Shown here: positions 55,575-64,000 of the stretch, piece after piece
Position numbering within the stretch: the stretch's first letter is position 1
How the letters are laid out: each line of letters opens with the position of its first letter
Source of the DNA: Myxococcales bacterium
Lineage (GTDB): Bacteria; Myxococcota_A; Bradymonadia; UBA7976; UBA1532
Assembly: GCA_020633465.1 (NCBI GenBank)
Contig: JACKDN010000006.1
Coordinates: 319,948-383,947 of the forward strand
DNA: 64,000 nt
Direction: 5' to 3'
Notes under the pieces: model-generated
The model's input: only the letters and a program-made list of their open reading frames with translations
Told to the model about the DNA's origin: nothing
Database searches by the model: none
Program-made: the position numbers and the translations under genes

Positions 55575-57395
55575 ATGTACGTCCTGGTGATCAACTGCGG
55601 CAGCTCGTCGATCAAGGCCGACCTGCTCGACCCCGCCACCGGCGCCCGCAAGGGCAGCGTGCGGGCCGAGCGCGTGGGCACCGACGGCGCCTTCCTGCGC
55701 GTCGACGACGGCGAGCCCGAGGCCCTCGGCCACGCGGATCACACCGCCGCGCTGCGCGCCTTCCTGCCCCGCCTGGCCGCGCGGGTGCCCACCATCGACG
55801 CCGTCGGCCACCGCGTGGTGCACGGCGGCGAGCGCTTCACGCGGCCGACGCGCATCGACGCCGAGGTCGAGGACGCCATCGACAAGCTGTCGACGCTGGC
55901 GCCGCTGCACAACCCGCCCAACCTGCAGGGCATCCGCGCCGCCCGCGCGCTGCTGCCCGACGTGCCGCACGTGGCGGTCTTCGACACGGCCTTCCACAGC
56001 ACGCTGCCCCGCCGCGCGCAGGCCTACGCGCTGCCCCACGCGCTGGTGGCCGAGTACGGCATCCGCCGCTACGGCTTCCACGGCACCAGCCACGGCTGGG
56101 TGGCGCAGCGGGCCGCCGACTGGCTGGGCGAGGACGTGCGCGACCTGCGGCTGATCACCTGCCACCTCGGCAACGGGTGCAGCGTCGCGGCGGTCGAGTA
56201 CGGCCGGTCGGTCGAGACGAGCATGGGCATGACGCCGGTCGAGGGGCTGGTGATGGGCACGCGCGCGGGCGACGTCGACGCGGGCGTGCTGATCGACCTG
56301 ATGCGCCGCGCGCACCTCGACGCCGACGGCCTGGACCACGTGCTGAACCGCGAGAGCGGGCTGAAGGGCCTGTCCGGCGTGGGCAACGACCTGCGCGACA
56401 TCGAGGCCCGCGCCGCCGACGGCGACGATCGCTGCCGGCAGGCGCTGAACGTGTTCTGTCACCGCGTGCGCAAGTACATCGGCGCGTACGCGGCGGTGAT
56501 GGGCGGCGTCGACGCCGTCGTGTTCACCGGCGGCATCGGCCAGCACAGCGCGCACGTGCGGCACCGGGTAGCGCAGCGGCTCGAGTTCCTCGGCGCCCAC
56601 CTCGACGAGGATCGCAACCGCGACGCGCAGGTCGATCGCGCCAACCCGGTGTACGCCGTCAGCCCGCCCCACGCGCGCACCGCCGTGCTGGTGGTGGCCA
56701 CCGACGAAGAGCACGCCATCGCCAAGGCCACCGCCGATCTGTGCCTCGAGCGCGATCTGGTCGCCGGCGCCGATCTCACCATCCCGGTGGCCATCTCGGC
56801 GCGGCACATCCACCTGACGCAGGAGGCCGTCGAGACGCTCTTCGGGCCGGGCCACCGCCTCACGCCGCTGAAGGCGCTGAGCCAGCCCGGGCAGTTCGCC
56901 TGCGAAGAGACGCTGACCGTCGTGGGCCCGAAGCGCTCGCTCGAGCGGGTGCGCGTGCTGGGGCCCACGCGGCCGGCCTGCCAGGTCGAGGTGTCGCGCA
57001 CCGACGAGTATCACCTGGGCATCGACGCGCCGGTGCGCGACTCGGGCGACGTGGCGAACACCCCGGGGGTGACGCTGGTGGGGCCGCAGGGCGCGCTGAC
57101 GCTGCAGGAGGGCATCATCTGCGCGCGGCGCCACATCCACATGACTCCGGCGGACGCGGCGCGCTTCGGCGTGAAGAACCGCGACGTGGTCGAGGTGGCC
57201 ATCGACAGCGCGGGGCGTGATCTGGTGTTCGGCGACGTGCTGGTGCGGGTGAAGGACAGCTACGCGCTCGAGATGCACATCGACACCGACGAGGCGAACG
57301 CGGCGGAGATCGAGCCGGGGCACCAGGGCGTGCTCGAGGGCACCGGCAAGGTGGCGCGGCTGCAGCACCGGCGCACCCACTTCGACCCGCACTGA
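55575..57395 (+). CDS. Acetate kinase-PduL phosphotransacylase fusion
   Basis: A 606-residue bifunctional enzyme; ATG at 55575 follows GGGAGG by 6 nt. Residues 1 to about 395 are an acetate/propionate kinase: VLVINCGSSSIKADLL, GHRVVHGGERFTRP, FDTAFHSTLPRRAQAYALP, YGFHGTSHGWV, GNGCSVAAVEYG, GLVMGTRAGDVDAGV and VFTGGIGQHS. Residues from about 400 are a PduL-type phosphotransacylase: PVAISARHIHLTQEA and GIICARRHIHMTPADAAR carry the two zinc-binding His boxes, with DSGDVANTPG between. Together the domains convert acyl-CoA to acyl-phosphate and then to the acid plus ATP. A fused Pta/AckA activity in one chain allows channelling of acyl-phosphate. Substrate (acetyl or propionyl) unknown. Confidence 0.93.
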   Translation: MYVLVINCGSSSIKADLLDPATGARKGSVRAERVGTDGAFLRVDDGEPEALGHADHTAALRAFLPRLAARVPTIDAVGHRVVHGGERFTRPTRIDAEVEDAIDKLSTLAPLHNPPNLQGIRAARALLPDVPHVAVFDTAFHSTLPRRAQAYALPHALVAEYGIRRYGFHGTSHGWVAQRAADWLGEDVRDLRLITCHLGNGCSVAAVEYGRSVETSMGMTPVEGLVMGTRAGDVDAGVLIDLMRRAHLDADGLDHVLNRESGLKGLSGVGNDLRDIEARAADGDDRCRQALNVFCHRVRKYIGAYAAVMGGVDAVVFTGGIGQHSAHVRHRVAQRLEFLGAHLDEDRNRDAQVDRANPVYAVSPPHARTAVLVVATDEEHAIAKATADLCLERDLVAGADLTIPVAISARHIHLTQEAVETLFGPGHRLTPLKALSQPGQFACEETLTVVGPKRSLERVRVLGPTRPACQVEVSRTDEYHLGIDAPVRDSGDVANTPGVTLVGPQGALTLQEGIICARRHIHMTPADAARFGVKNRDVVEVAIDSAGRDLVFGDVLVRVKDSYALEMHIDTDEANAAEIEPGHQGVLEGTGKVARLQHRRTHFDPH

Positions 57396-57403
57396 GGGGG
57401 TCT

Positions 57404-57964
57404 TCAGCCGCGGGGGCGCAGGCCCTCGGCGACCAACGCGTGCAGCTGCTGCAGCGCCGGCCACACCGTGTCTTCGGGCTGCTCGAACAGCGTCGGCGGC
57501 ATGAAGGTGGCGTAGGCGCGCTGCACGGCCGCGGCCCTGGCGGCGTCGCCGCCCAGCAGCTCGGCCAGGAAGGCCCGCTCGGCCTCGGCGTAGGCCTGCC
57601 GCACCGGCTCCACCGCCGGACAGCAGCGGTGCAGCAGCTCCGGGGCGTGCTGGCCGTCGCAGGCGTGCGCCAAGAGCGCGCGCGTGCGCGCGTCGAGGGC
57701 GGCGCGCACGGCGTCCGCCGGCGTCGAGGCCCCGCGCGCCGCCTCGCGCATCGCCGCCCCGACCCGCGTGTAGCGATCCCGCGACAGCGCCGCGACGATG
57801 GCGTCCTTGTTGCGGAACTCGAGGTAGACGGTGCCGACGCCCACGCCCGCCTCGCGCGCGATGTCGGCCACGGTGGTCTTGCGCGGCCCGTAGTGCACCA
57901 GCAGGCGCGCGGCCACCGAGAGGATGTGCCCGCGGCGGGGCGAGGCGTCGGGTGACTTGCTCAC
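57404..57964 (-). CDS. TetR-family regulator
   Basis: A 186-residue repressor-type protein; GTG at 57962-57964 was chosen. The helix-turn-helix is textbook: ILSVAARLLVHYGPRKTTVA, then DIAREAGVGVGTVYLEFRNK and DAIVAALSRDRY. The C-terminal part is helical and ligand-binding. It is divergent from the P450 gene across 46 bp, so it very likely controls that gene and itself. Effector unknown. Confidence 0.9.
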   Translation of the reverse strand: MSKSPDASPRRGHILSVAARLLVHYGPRKTTVADIAREAGVGVGTVYLEFRNKDAIVAALSRDRYTRVGAAMREAARGASTPADAVRAALDARTRALLAHACDGQHAPELLHRCCPAVEPVRQAYAEAERAFLAELLGGDAARAAAVQRAYATFMPPTLFEQPEDTVWPALQQLHALVAEGLRPRG

Positions 57965-58010
57965 GGCGCCATTATGGGGGAATGAGTGGCACCGTGCACT
58001 GGAGGTCGAC
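57965..58010. promoter_or_regulatory. Divergent TetR/P450 control region with palindrome
   Basis: The 46-bp gap between two divergent GTG starts must hold both promoters and the TetR operator. It contains the inverted repeat GCACCGTGC (57989-57997) within GAGTGGCACCGTGCACT, a plausible operator core, and CATTATGG, the only AT-containing stretch and a possible -10. The P450 Shine-Dalgarno GGAGGT is at 58001-58006. Confidence 0.5.
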
Positions 58011-59357
58011 GTGAGCAAGCCCACCCTGCTGCCGGCCCGGCGTCCCTTGGGCCACCTGGCGACGCTGCGCCGCGATCCGCTGATGCTGTTCGCCCAGGCG
58101 TTGGGCGCCGCCGACGACGCCGTCCGCATGCGCTTCGCCACCCGCGAGGCCTGGGCGCTGTTCGAGCCGGCGCTGATCAAGCACGTGCTGGTCGACCACA
58201 CCGAGCTGTTCGACAAGGGCACGCGCGGCTACGACACGCTGCGCCTGCTGCTGGGCGACGGCCTGGTCACCAGCGACGGCGACTTCTGGCTGCGCCAGCG
58301 CCGCATCGCGCAGCCGGCCTTTCACAAGAAGTCGATCGCCCGCTTCGGCGACGTCATGGCCCAGGCGGCCGAGAGCCTGGCCGACGGCTGGCGCTTCCTG
58401 AAGGCGCCGATCGACGTGGCGGGCGCCATGACGCGGCTGGCCTTGCGCATCGCGGGGCTGACGCTGTTCGGCGAGGATCTCACCGACGAGACGGCCGAGG
58501 TGTCGCGCGCGGTGGACGTCGCCCTCGGCCAGTTCCGCAACCGCGTCTCGTCCCCCCTGCCGCCCGGCCTGCGGCTGCCCACCGCGGGGGCGCGCGCCTT
58601 CGACGACGCCGTGTCGACGCTCGACCGCGTGGTCTTCCAGATGATCGCCGACCGCCGCGCGGCGACCGATCCGGGCACCGATCTGCTCGGCCTGTTCATG
58701 GCCGCCCGCGACGCCGAGACGGGCGAGGCGATGAACGACCGCCAGCTGCGCGACGAGCTGATCACGATGCTCCTCGCCGGCCACGAGACGACGGCCAACG
58801 CGCTGGCCTGGACGCTCCTGCTGCTGGCCCAGCACCCCGCCTGGGCCGATCGGCTCGCCGACGATCTGCGCGCCCGCCTCGACGGCCGCGCGCCGACGGT
58901 CGCCGAGGCGCTCGACCTGCCCCTGCTCGACCAGGTGTTCCAGGAGTCGTTGCGGCTGTACCCGCCCGTCTGGGCCGTCGGCCGGCGCGTGGTCGAGGCG
59001 CATCGCCTGGGCCCCTTCGACGTCGACGCAGGCACCTACATCTTCGTCTCGCAGTACGCGCTGCACCGCCACCCGCGCTTCTGGCGACACCCCGAGCGCT
59101 TCGATCCCACCCGCTTCGCGCCGGGCAGCGACGAGCTGCCCGAGGGCGATCGTCGCTACGCCTACCTGCCCTTCCTGCGCGGCCGGCGGCAGTGCATCGG
59201 CGATCAGTTCGCGCGCCTGGAGTCGCTGATCATCCTGGCGACGCTGCTGCAACGCTTCCGCTTCCGGCTGGTGGGCGATCGCCCCATCGCGCCCGAGGCC
59301 AGCGTCACGCTGCGCCCGCGCGGCGGCATCCACGTGCACGTCCAGCCCCGCCGGTGA
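58011..59357 (+). CDS. Cytochrome P450
   Basis: A 448-residue P450; GTG at 58011 follows GGAGGT. All signatures are present: I-helix AGHETTANAL, K-helix ExxR in FQESLRLYPP, the PERF-like HPERFDPTRF, and the heme-binding loop FLRGRRQCIGDQFA with the Cys thiolate. It is similar in outline to CYP102/110-like bacterial fatty-acid-type P450s, but the substrate cannot be predicted. It overlaps the sulfatase gene by 4 bp. It is controlled by the divergent TetR regulator. Confidence 0.95.
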   Translation: MSKPTLLPARRPLGHLATLRRDPLMLFAQALGAADDAVRMRFATREAWALFEPALIKHVLVDHTELFDKGTRGYDTLRLLLGDGLVTSDGDFWLRQRRIAQPAFHKKSIARFGDVMAQAAESLADGWRFLKAPIDVAGAMTRLALRIAGLTLFGEDLTDETAEVSRAVDVALGQFRNRVSSPLPPGLRLPTAGARAFDDAVSTLDRVVFQMIADRRAATDPGTDLLGLFMAARDAETGEAMNDRQLRDELITMLLAGHETTANALAWTLLLLAQHPAWADRLADDLRARLDGRAPTVAEALDLPLLDQVFQESLRLYPPVWAVGRRVVEAHRLGPFDVDAGTYIFVSQYALHRHPRFWRHPERFDPTRFAPGSDELPEGDRRYAYLPFLRGRRQCIGDQFARLESLIILATLLQRFRFRLVGDRPIAPEASVTLRPRGGIHVHVQPRR

Positions 59358-61288
59358 GCGCGCGCGGCGACGCCGCACTGGGCGCCGCGACGGCGGGCGT
59401 CGTCGCCCTCGAGCTGTCGGGGCTGGCGGCGCGCGGCGCGCTGCCCGGGGCCGCGGCCGGCCTGGCGCTGACGCTCCTCGGATCGGCCTGCGTCGTCGCG
59501 GCGGCCCAGTGGACGCTCGACCGGGCGCTGGGCGCGGTGGGGCGCGTCGGCCCGCTCGGTCGCGGCGCCGCGCGCGCCTCCACCGGCCGCGCCCGCAAGG
59601 TGACGCTGGGCCTTGCGGTGCTCGGCGCCCTCGCCGCGCACGCCGTCGACGCGCACGTCTACGTCCGGCTGTACCCCCACGCTCACCTCGCGCTCGGCCT
59701 CGCGACGCTGCTGTGCGCCTGGGCCGCCGCGCGCGTCGCCGCCGACGCGCCCGGCCCCCGGCTGCCGGCGTGGCTGCTGGTGCCGGCGCTGCTGGCCGCC
59801 GCGCACGTGAGCCTGCAGGCGCGCGCCGACGCCAAGGCCGCGCTGGTGGCCGACGCCACCGTCACGACCAGCCTGGCCCGCGTGCTCTCGGCCGCCACCG
59901 ACCTCGATCGAGACGGCCTCGGCTGGCTGCTCACCGCGGCCGACGACGCCCCGCTCGACGGCGACGCCGGCGGCGGCTGCCAGCCGCCCGTGGCCGCCGC
60001 CGACGACGCCCGCTTCGCCGAGCCGCCCCCGCTGGCGACCGCCGCGCCCGATCCGCGGGCGATGGATCTGCTGCTGATCGTCGTCGACGCCTGGCGCTTC
60101 GACCACGCGCCCGGCCACCCCGACGGCGTCGAGCGCATGCCCGCCCTGGCCCGCTTCGCCGAGGGCGCCGCCGTCTTCGAGCGCGCGTACGCCGCCGCGC
60201 CCTCGACCATGCCCAGCCTCTACAGCGCGTTCGCCGGGCGGTGGCCCTGGGCCGTCGCCTGGGCCCCCACCGGCATCACCAGCGCCAACAAGGTGCTGGT
60301 GCTCGACACCGGCGCCACCTGGCCGCGCGCCTTCCCCGGCCGCAAGCGCGTCGCGACGCCGGCCGTCGACCGGCACCCGACGCTGGCCGCGCTGCTGCGG
60401 GCGCGAGGCTGGCTGACCGCCACCTTCCCGGTGCAAGAGAACCTGCTGCGCCCCTTCGGCCTCAGCCGCCACTTCGAGGTGTACGACAGCCGCGTCTTCA
60501 AGAAGCTGAACCGCAGCGGCCTCGAGGTGACCGGGGCCGCCACCACCGACATGGCGCTGGGCTTCCTGGCCAGCCGCCCGCCCGACCGCCCGGTCTTCCT
60601 CTGGACCCACCTCTACGATCCGCACCGCCCCTACGTCGTGCCCCCCGGCGTCACCGCGGGCAGCGACGACGACCTGGGGCGCTACCGGGCCGAGATCCGG
60701 TACACCGACGCGCAGATCGGGCGGCTGCTGGCCGCGCTCGACGCCAGCGGGCGGGCCGACCGCACGGTGGTCGTCGTGATGGGCGATCACGGCGAGGAGT
60801 TCGGCGATCACGGCGGCCAGTTCCACAGCGCGACGCTGTACGACGAGCTGATCCACGTCCCGCTGTTCGTCCGCGTCCCCGGCCTGCCGCCCACCCGCGT
60901 CGATCAGCCGGTGTCGCTGATCGACGTCGCGCCGACGGTGCTCGACGCGCTCGGCCTGCCGCCCGCCGAGACGCACCAGGGCCGCAGCCTGCTGCCGCTG
61001 CTGCGCGGCGCAACGCTCCCCCCGGCGCCGGTGTTCAGCGAGACGCTCTATCGGCAGGATCACGCGAAGTGGGCGGTGGTCGGCGAGCGTTGGAAGCTCA
61101 TCTGGGATCGCAACCGCGGCGTCACCCGGCTGTTCGATCTCGCGGCCGATCCGGGCGAGCGGGACAACGTCGCGGACAGCCACCCCGGCCGGGCTGCGAT
61201 GCTTCACGCGGCGCTCTGCGAGGCCTTCGCGCGCACCGGCGGGCTGGTCGTCGCGCCCCGCCCGCCCGACCTGCCCGACCTGCCATAG
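59354..61288 (+). CDS. Membrane-anchored sulfatase/phosphatase-superfamily hydrolase
   Basis: A 644-residue protein; GTG overlaps the P450 stop. The N-terminal about 170 residues contain four to five transmembrane helices. The catalytic domain is alkaline phosphatase-superfamily type: LLLIVVDAWRFDHAPGHP (metal Asp), APSTMPSLYSAFAGRWPWA (Thr/Ser nucleophile region in place of the sulfatase Cys), FLWTHLYDPHRPYVVP, and VVVVMGDHGEEFGDHGGQFH (metal Asp/His). Thr rather than Cys argues against a formylglycine sulfatase and for a phospho- or alkylphosphate-type transferase/hydrolase such as EptA/LtaS-like enzymes. Its 3' end overlaps the convergent MFS gene by 85 bp. Confidence 0.8.
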   Translation: MSARGDAALGAATAGVVALELSGLAARGALPGAAAGLALTLLGSACVVAAAQWTLDRALGAVGRVGPLGRGAARASTGRARKVTLGLAVLGALAAHAVDAHVYVRLYPHAHLALGLATLLCAWAAARVAADAPGPRLPAWLLVPALLAAAHVSLQARADAKAALVADATVTTSLARVLSAATDLDRDGLGWLLTAADDAPLDGDAGGGCQPPVAAADDARFAEPPPLATAAPDPRAMDLLLIVVDAWRFDHAPGHPDGVERMPALARFAEGAAVFERAYAAAPSTMPSLYSAFAGRWPWAVAWAPTGITSANKVLVLDTGATWPRAFPGRKRVATPAVDRHPTLAALLRARGWLTATFPVQENLLRPFGLSRHFEVYDSRVFKKLNRSGLEVTGAATTDMALGFLASRPPDRPVFLWTHLYDPHRPYVVPPGVTAGSDDDLGRYRAEIRYTDAQIGRLLAALDASGRADRTVVVVMGDHGEEFGDHGGQFHSATLYDELIHVPLFVRVPGLPPTRVDQPVSLIDVAPTVLDALGLPPAETHQGRSLLPLLRGATLPPAPVFSETLYRQDHAKWAVVGERWKLIWDRNRGVTRLFDLAADPGERDNVADSHPGRAAMLHAALCEAFARTGGLVVAPRPPDLPDLP

Positions 61289-62469
61289 GGCGCCGCCCGG
61301 CGGAGCGTCAGCAGCGCGGCCGCGCCCAGCGCCGCGCCCAGCAGGCCCGCGTGCGCGGGCACGCCGCTCCACGCCACCACCAGCCCGCCGGCCAGCGCGC
61401 CCAGGCTGCTGCCCACCGTCTGCGCCACCAGATCGAGCGCGTTCAGGCGGCCCATCACCGCGTCGTCACCCAGGCGCTGCAGCGTCGAGGTGGTCCACAC
61501 CCAGCTGTTGCCGCTGCCCACGCCCCAGAAGAACCCCACCAGCAGCCACAGCGGCAGCGACGTCGTGAACAGCGTCAACAGCGCGAAGGTGGCGGCGCCG
61601 GCGATGGTGAGCGGATCGCCCCGCCGGCCGTCCGCGTCGGCCGGCGCGAACAGCGGCCCGACCCCCGTGCCCAGCCCGCGCGCCGCCTGCAGCAGGCCCA
61701 GCAGCAGCGCGCCGTCGACGCCCGCGTCGACGCTCAGGGCGGCCAGGTTCAGCGTCACCCAGCCGCCGCCGCTGGCGATGAGCACCGGCCCCTTGGCCAG
61801 CGTCGCGCGCAGCAACGCCGGGTGGCGACGTGCGGCCCGCCAGCCGCCGGCGACGTCGAGCCGGCGCGGCCCGTCCGAGGCACCGGGCGGCGGCAGCGGC
61901 GGCAAGCCGCGCAGCACCGCCGCGCCGACGACGAACGTGCCCGCGTCGATCAGCAGCGCGACGACCGGCCCCACGAAGGCCGCAAGGACGCCGCCGAGCG
62001 CGACGCCGCCGGTGAACAGGACGCTCCAGGTCAGCGCGTCCAGGCGGTTGGCCTGCACCACCTCGTCGGCGGCGACGACGCGGGGCAACGCCGCGCGCTC
62101 GGCCGGCGCGAAGAAGGCGCCGACGGTCACGCGCACCAGCAGCAGCGCCTGCACCGCCCCGACGCTGCCGGCGTAGGCGGCCGCCGCCATGCCCAGGGTC
62201 AGGGCGGCGCGCACCGCGTGGGCGCCGACCATCACCGCGCGGCGATCGCGGCGGTCGGCCAGCACGCCGGCGAAGGGCGCCAGCAGGGCCTGGGGCAGCG
62301 TGTGGATGACCAGGACCAGAGCGAGGCCCAGGGGGCCGCCGCCTTCGCGGACGACCAGGACGCTGACCGCGACGTAGCTGAGCCAGTCGCCGAGGCTGGA
62401 GGCGACGTTGGACAACCACAGGCGGCGGAAGGCCGGGCGGCGGCGGAGCAGGGCGAGGAAGGGGTGCAT
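61204..62469 (-). CDS. MFS exporter (EntS-like)
   Basis: A 421-residue 12-helix transporter. It starts RRRPAFRRLWLSNVASSLGD, the opening of the EntS/Bcr-like MFS_3 group, with FAGVLADRRDRRAVMVGAHA as the A-motif loop. ATG at 62469 follows AGGAG. A siderophore or drug exporter is plausible, but no siderophore genes are adjacent. Convergent with, and overlapping, the sulfatase-like gene by 85 bp. Confidence 0.85.
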   Translation of the reverse strand: MHPFLALLRRRPAFRRLWLSNVASSLGDWLSYVAVSVLVVREGGGPLGLALVLVIHTLPQALLAPFAGVLADRRDRRAVMVGAHAVRAALTLGMAAAAYAGSVGAVQALLLVRVTVGAFFAPAERAALPRVVAADEVVQANRLDALTWSVLFTGGVALGGVLAAFVGPVVALLIDAGTFVVGAAVLRGLPPLPPPGASDGPRRLDVAGGWRAARRHPALLRATLAKGPVLIASGGGWVTLNLAALSVDAGVDGALLLGLLQAARGLGTGVGPLFAPADADGRRGDPLTIAGAATFALLTLFTTSLPLWLLVGFFWGVGSGNSWVWTTSTLQRLGDDAVMGRLNALDLVAQTVGSSLGALAGGLVVAWSGVPAHAGLLGAALGAAALLTLRRAAPYGRSGRSGGRGATTSPPVRAKASQSAA

Positions 62470-62608
62470 GGGCGGGCTCCTGGGTGGTCAGGAGGCCAGG
62501 GTAGGTGGATCGGGACGTGGTGCCGACCGAAGTGTCCTTGTGGGGACAGACGGTCGGTGGGTGGGGTGGAGGGGCGAGGCTCGTGATGTTGGGGGCTGGG
62601 GTCTCTTC

Positions 62609-62632
62609 GGGCACGGGCACGGGCACGGGCAC
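62609..62632. repeat. GGGCAC x4 hexanucleotide array
   Basis: Four perfect tandem copies of GGGCAC, flanked by GG-rich sequence, lie in the spacer upstream of the MFS gene. No open frame of a recognised gene covers it. Confidence 0.85.
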
Positions 62633-62735
62633 GGGGCGCCTGCCCGGGCGCTGGGGCGGCGTGCGGGTGGACGCGGGGGGGCGAAGCGATTGGGCTGGGC
62701 CCTGGGGAGGACTGCGGGTGGGGGCGATCAGGGGA

Positions 62736-62768
<33 letters not shown>

Positions 62769-62785
62769 GGACGCCGCGGGGGGGC

Positions 62786-64000
62786 TCAGTCGCAGGTGTT
62801 GGGGGCGCCGGGCGAGCGATCGACCGTCTGGAAGTCCTCGCCGTTGATGTCGCGGTCGACGCCGTCGGGGCAGCGCGACACCGACAGCGCCGCGTTCTCG
62901 TTGGGCACGCGATCGTCGGGGGCGTTGACGCCGCCCTCGGTGAGGCCCTCGACCACCTGGGCGCCGTAGGCCATCGAGTCGAGGGTGCTGCCGTCGGCCG
63001 CGCGCAGGCGGACGCCGTCGGGGCCGTTCTGCAGGGCGTTGGTGGCGCGGGTCGTGGGCAGGAAGGGCACGCCGGCGGGCAGCAGGGGCTGGACGATCGC
63101 GGCGCCCACCACCAGGTAGCCGCCCGGGGGCAGCTCGGCGGCCGCCTCGTCCAGCGCGTAGGTCGCGTAGGGCTCGCCGTCGTTCCCGTCGACGAGCTCG
63201 AGCGTGACGCCGGCCAGCGACAGCGGGCCCGCGCTGGCGTTCAGCACCTCGACGAACTCGCGCATGTCGACGCCGCTCTGGTCGTAGTCGACCTCGTTGA
63301 CCACCAGGCCCTCGGCGCGCGGGGGCGGGGGCTCTCCGTCCAGATCGTCGGCGTCGCGGGGTTCGATCTTGGACAGGTCGTTCGAGAAGCGCAGCACGCC
63401 GGTGATGCGATCGAAGTGCGCACCGCGCGCCGGCTGCGGCACCGCGTAGAGGAAGTCGTCCACGCGCAGGCCGCCGACGATCTCGAACTCCATCGGATCG
63501 TCGGCGTCGCCGACGCCCGGCGGGGGCGACGGATCGCTCACGTCGACGTCCTCGACCTGCACCAGCACGCCCTCGAGCGACGCGGCGCGCGGCCCGCCGG
63601 TGGTGATCTCGGCCACCTCGATGACGCGCGGCGGGGTCGCCGGCCAGGGCTCGCCCTGACGCAGCGCGGTCAGCTTGTACAGCTGCCGCTGCCCGAAGCG
63701 ATCGTTGGTCAGCCCGGTGACGTGCACGAAGTCGCCGCGCGCCGGGATGTCGATCGGCGCCTCGGCGTCGTTCAGGTACACCCAGATGCCCGAGTAGTCG
63801 TGGCCGCTGAAGTGATCGTGGCCGATGGGCACCTGCAGCACGATGTGGCTGGTGCCGCGCACGGCCGTGACGACGCCCTGCACCGTCACCAGCGTCTCGG
63901 CGGGCAGGTCGCGACGGGCGGCGTAGATCGAGGTGACGCAGCCGTCCGGCGGCAGGCACTCGACCGGGCCCAGATCCGGGCGCGGCGCGGCGTCCCGCGG
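62786..64000 (-). CDS. Lamin-tail-domain secreted protein (partial)
   Basis: The last 404 codons of a gene that enters from the right edge. Near the edge there is a short Asp-Ala linker (PRDAAPRPDLGP), as in the surface lipoproteins. Then comes a region with OB-like strands (LVTVQGVVTAVRGTSHIVLQ) and a later LTD (lamin-tail-like) domain: EGLVVNEVDYDQSGVDMREF, VEVLNASAGPLSLAGVTLEL, DEAAAELPPGGYLVVG and SRCPDGVDRDINGEDFQTVD. LTD domains in bacteria occur in secreted nucleases and surface proteins. The N-terminal part and any signal are outside the window. Confidence 0.7.
   Translation of the reverse strand, partial: PRDAAPRPDLGPVECLPPDGCVTSIYAARRDLPAETLVTVQGVVTAVRGTSHIVLQVPIGHDHFSGHDYSGIWVYLNDAEAPIDIPARGDFVHVTGLTNDRFGQRQLYKLTALRQGEPWPATPPRVIEVAEITTGGPRAASLEGVLVQVEDVDVSDPSPPPGVGDADDPMEFEIVGGLRVDDFLYAVPQPARGAHFDRITGVLRFSNDLSKIEPRDADDLDGEPPPPRAEGLVVNEVDYDQSGVDMREFVEVLNASAGPLSLAGVTLELVDGNDGEPYATYALDEAAAELPPGGYLVVGAAIVQPLLPAGVPFLPTTRATNALQNGPDGVRLRAADGSTLDSMAYGAQVVEGLTEGGVNAPDDRVPNENAALSVSRCPDGVDRDINGEDFQTVDRSPGAPNTCD

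Overview
The window looks like chromosomal DNA of a very GC-rich deltaproteobacterium-type organism (Myxococcota/Polyangia-like, for example the Haliangium/Nannocystis side). The evidence is content, not phylogeny. At least eleven genes encode secreted lipoproteins whose lipobox Cys is followed by long Asp-Ala-Ala-Pro linkers. Several carry MopE-type CDGxDEDCDG metal-binding repeats, thrombospondin type-3 (TSP3) calcium repeats, FG-GAP-like segments or CARDB-like segments. No tRNA, rRNA, insertion sequence or CRISPR array was recognised.

Layout. 0-14 kb: TetR tail, lipoprotein alpha/beta hydrolase, CbiX-like chelatase, PiT-like permease, FadL-type porin with a lipoprotein partner, MscS channel, a beta-propeller protein, two surface lipoproteins (one built of Cys-Cys repeats), an SPFH pair and a redoxin. 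14-23 kb is a decaying accessory segment: a DUF1016 pseudogene, a DUF4386 membrane protein, an AraC regulator, a TSP3 giant gene broken by four frameshifts and bracketed by a direct repeat, and a NucS-like nuclease relic. 23-24 kb: an intact gene for a protein strikingly similar to eukaryotic actin, with a twin-arginine signal peptide. 24.3-29.5 kb: a probable operon of a lipoprotein, a TPR protein and a 20-repeat MopE-like protein. 29.7-36.4 kb: a complete nine-gene N-ATPase operon (atpDCQRBEFAG). 36.4-43.1 kb: a 2OG-Fe(II) oxygenase, a histidine kinase with a response regulator whose output domain is a PD-(D/E)XK nuclease, and a large lipoprotein. 43.2-49.7 kb: the glutathione-dependent formaldehyde pathway (adhC-fghA), an NlpC/P60-like protein and envelope proteins. 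49.7-55.2 kb: two paralogous MopE lipoproteins. 55.6-62.5 kb: a fused acetate kinase-PduL enzyme, a TetR/P450/sulfatase cassette and an MFS exporter. A lamin-tail-domain protein runs off the right end.

The most remarkable item is the actin homologue at 23078-24088. It keeps the D-loop and much of the actin core, but lacks about 80 residues (essentially subdomain 4) and the phosphate-binding residues, and it carries a Tat export signal. Second is the kinase plus receiver-nuclease pair at 37297-39701, which resembles a two-component-controlled restriction or defence module. All alignments are from memory and by eye; no database search was possible.
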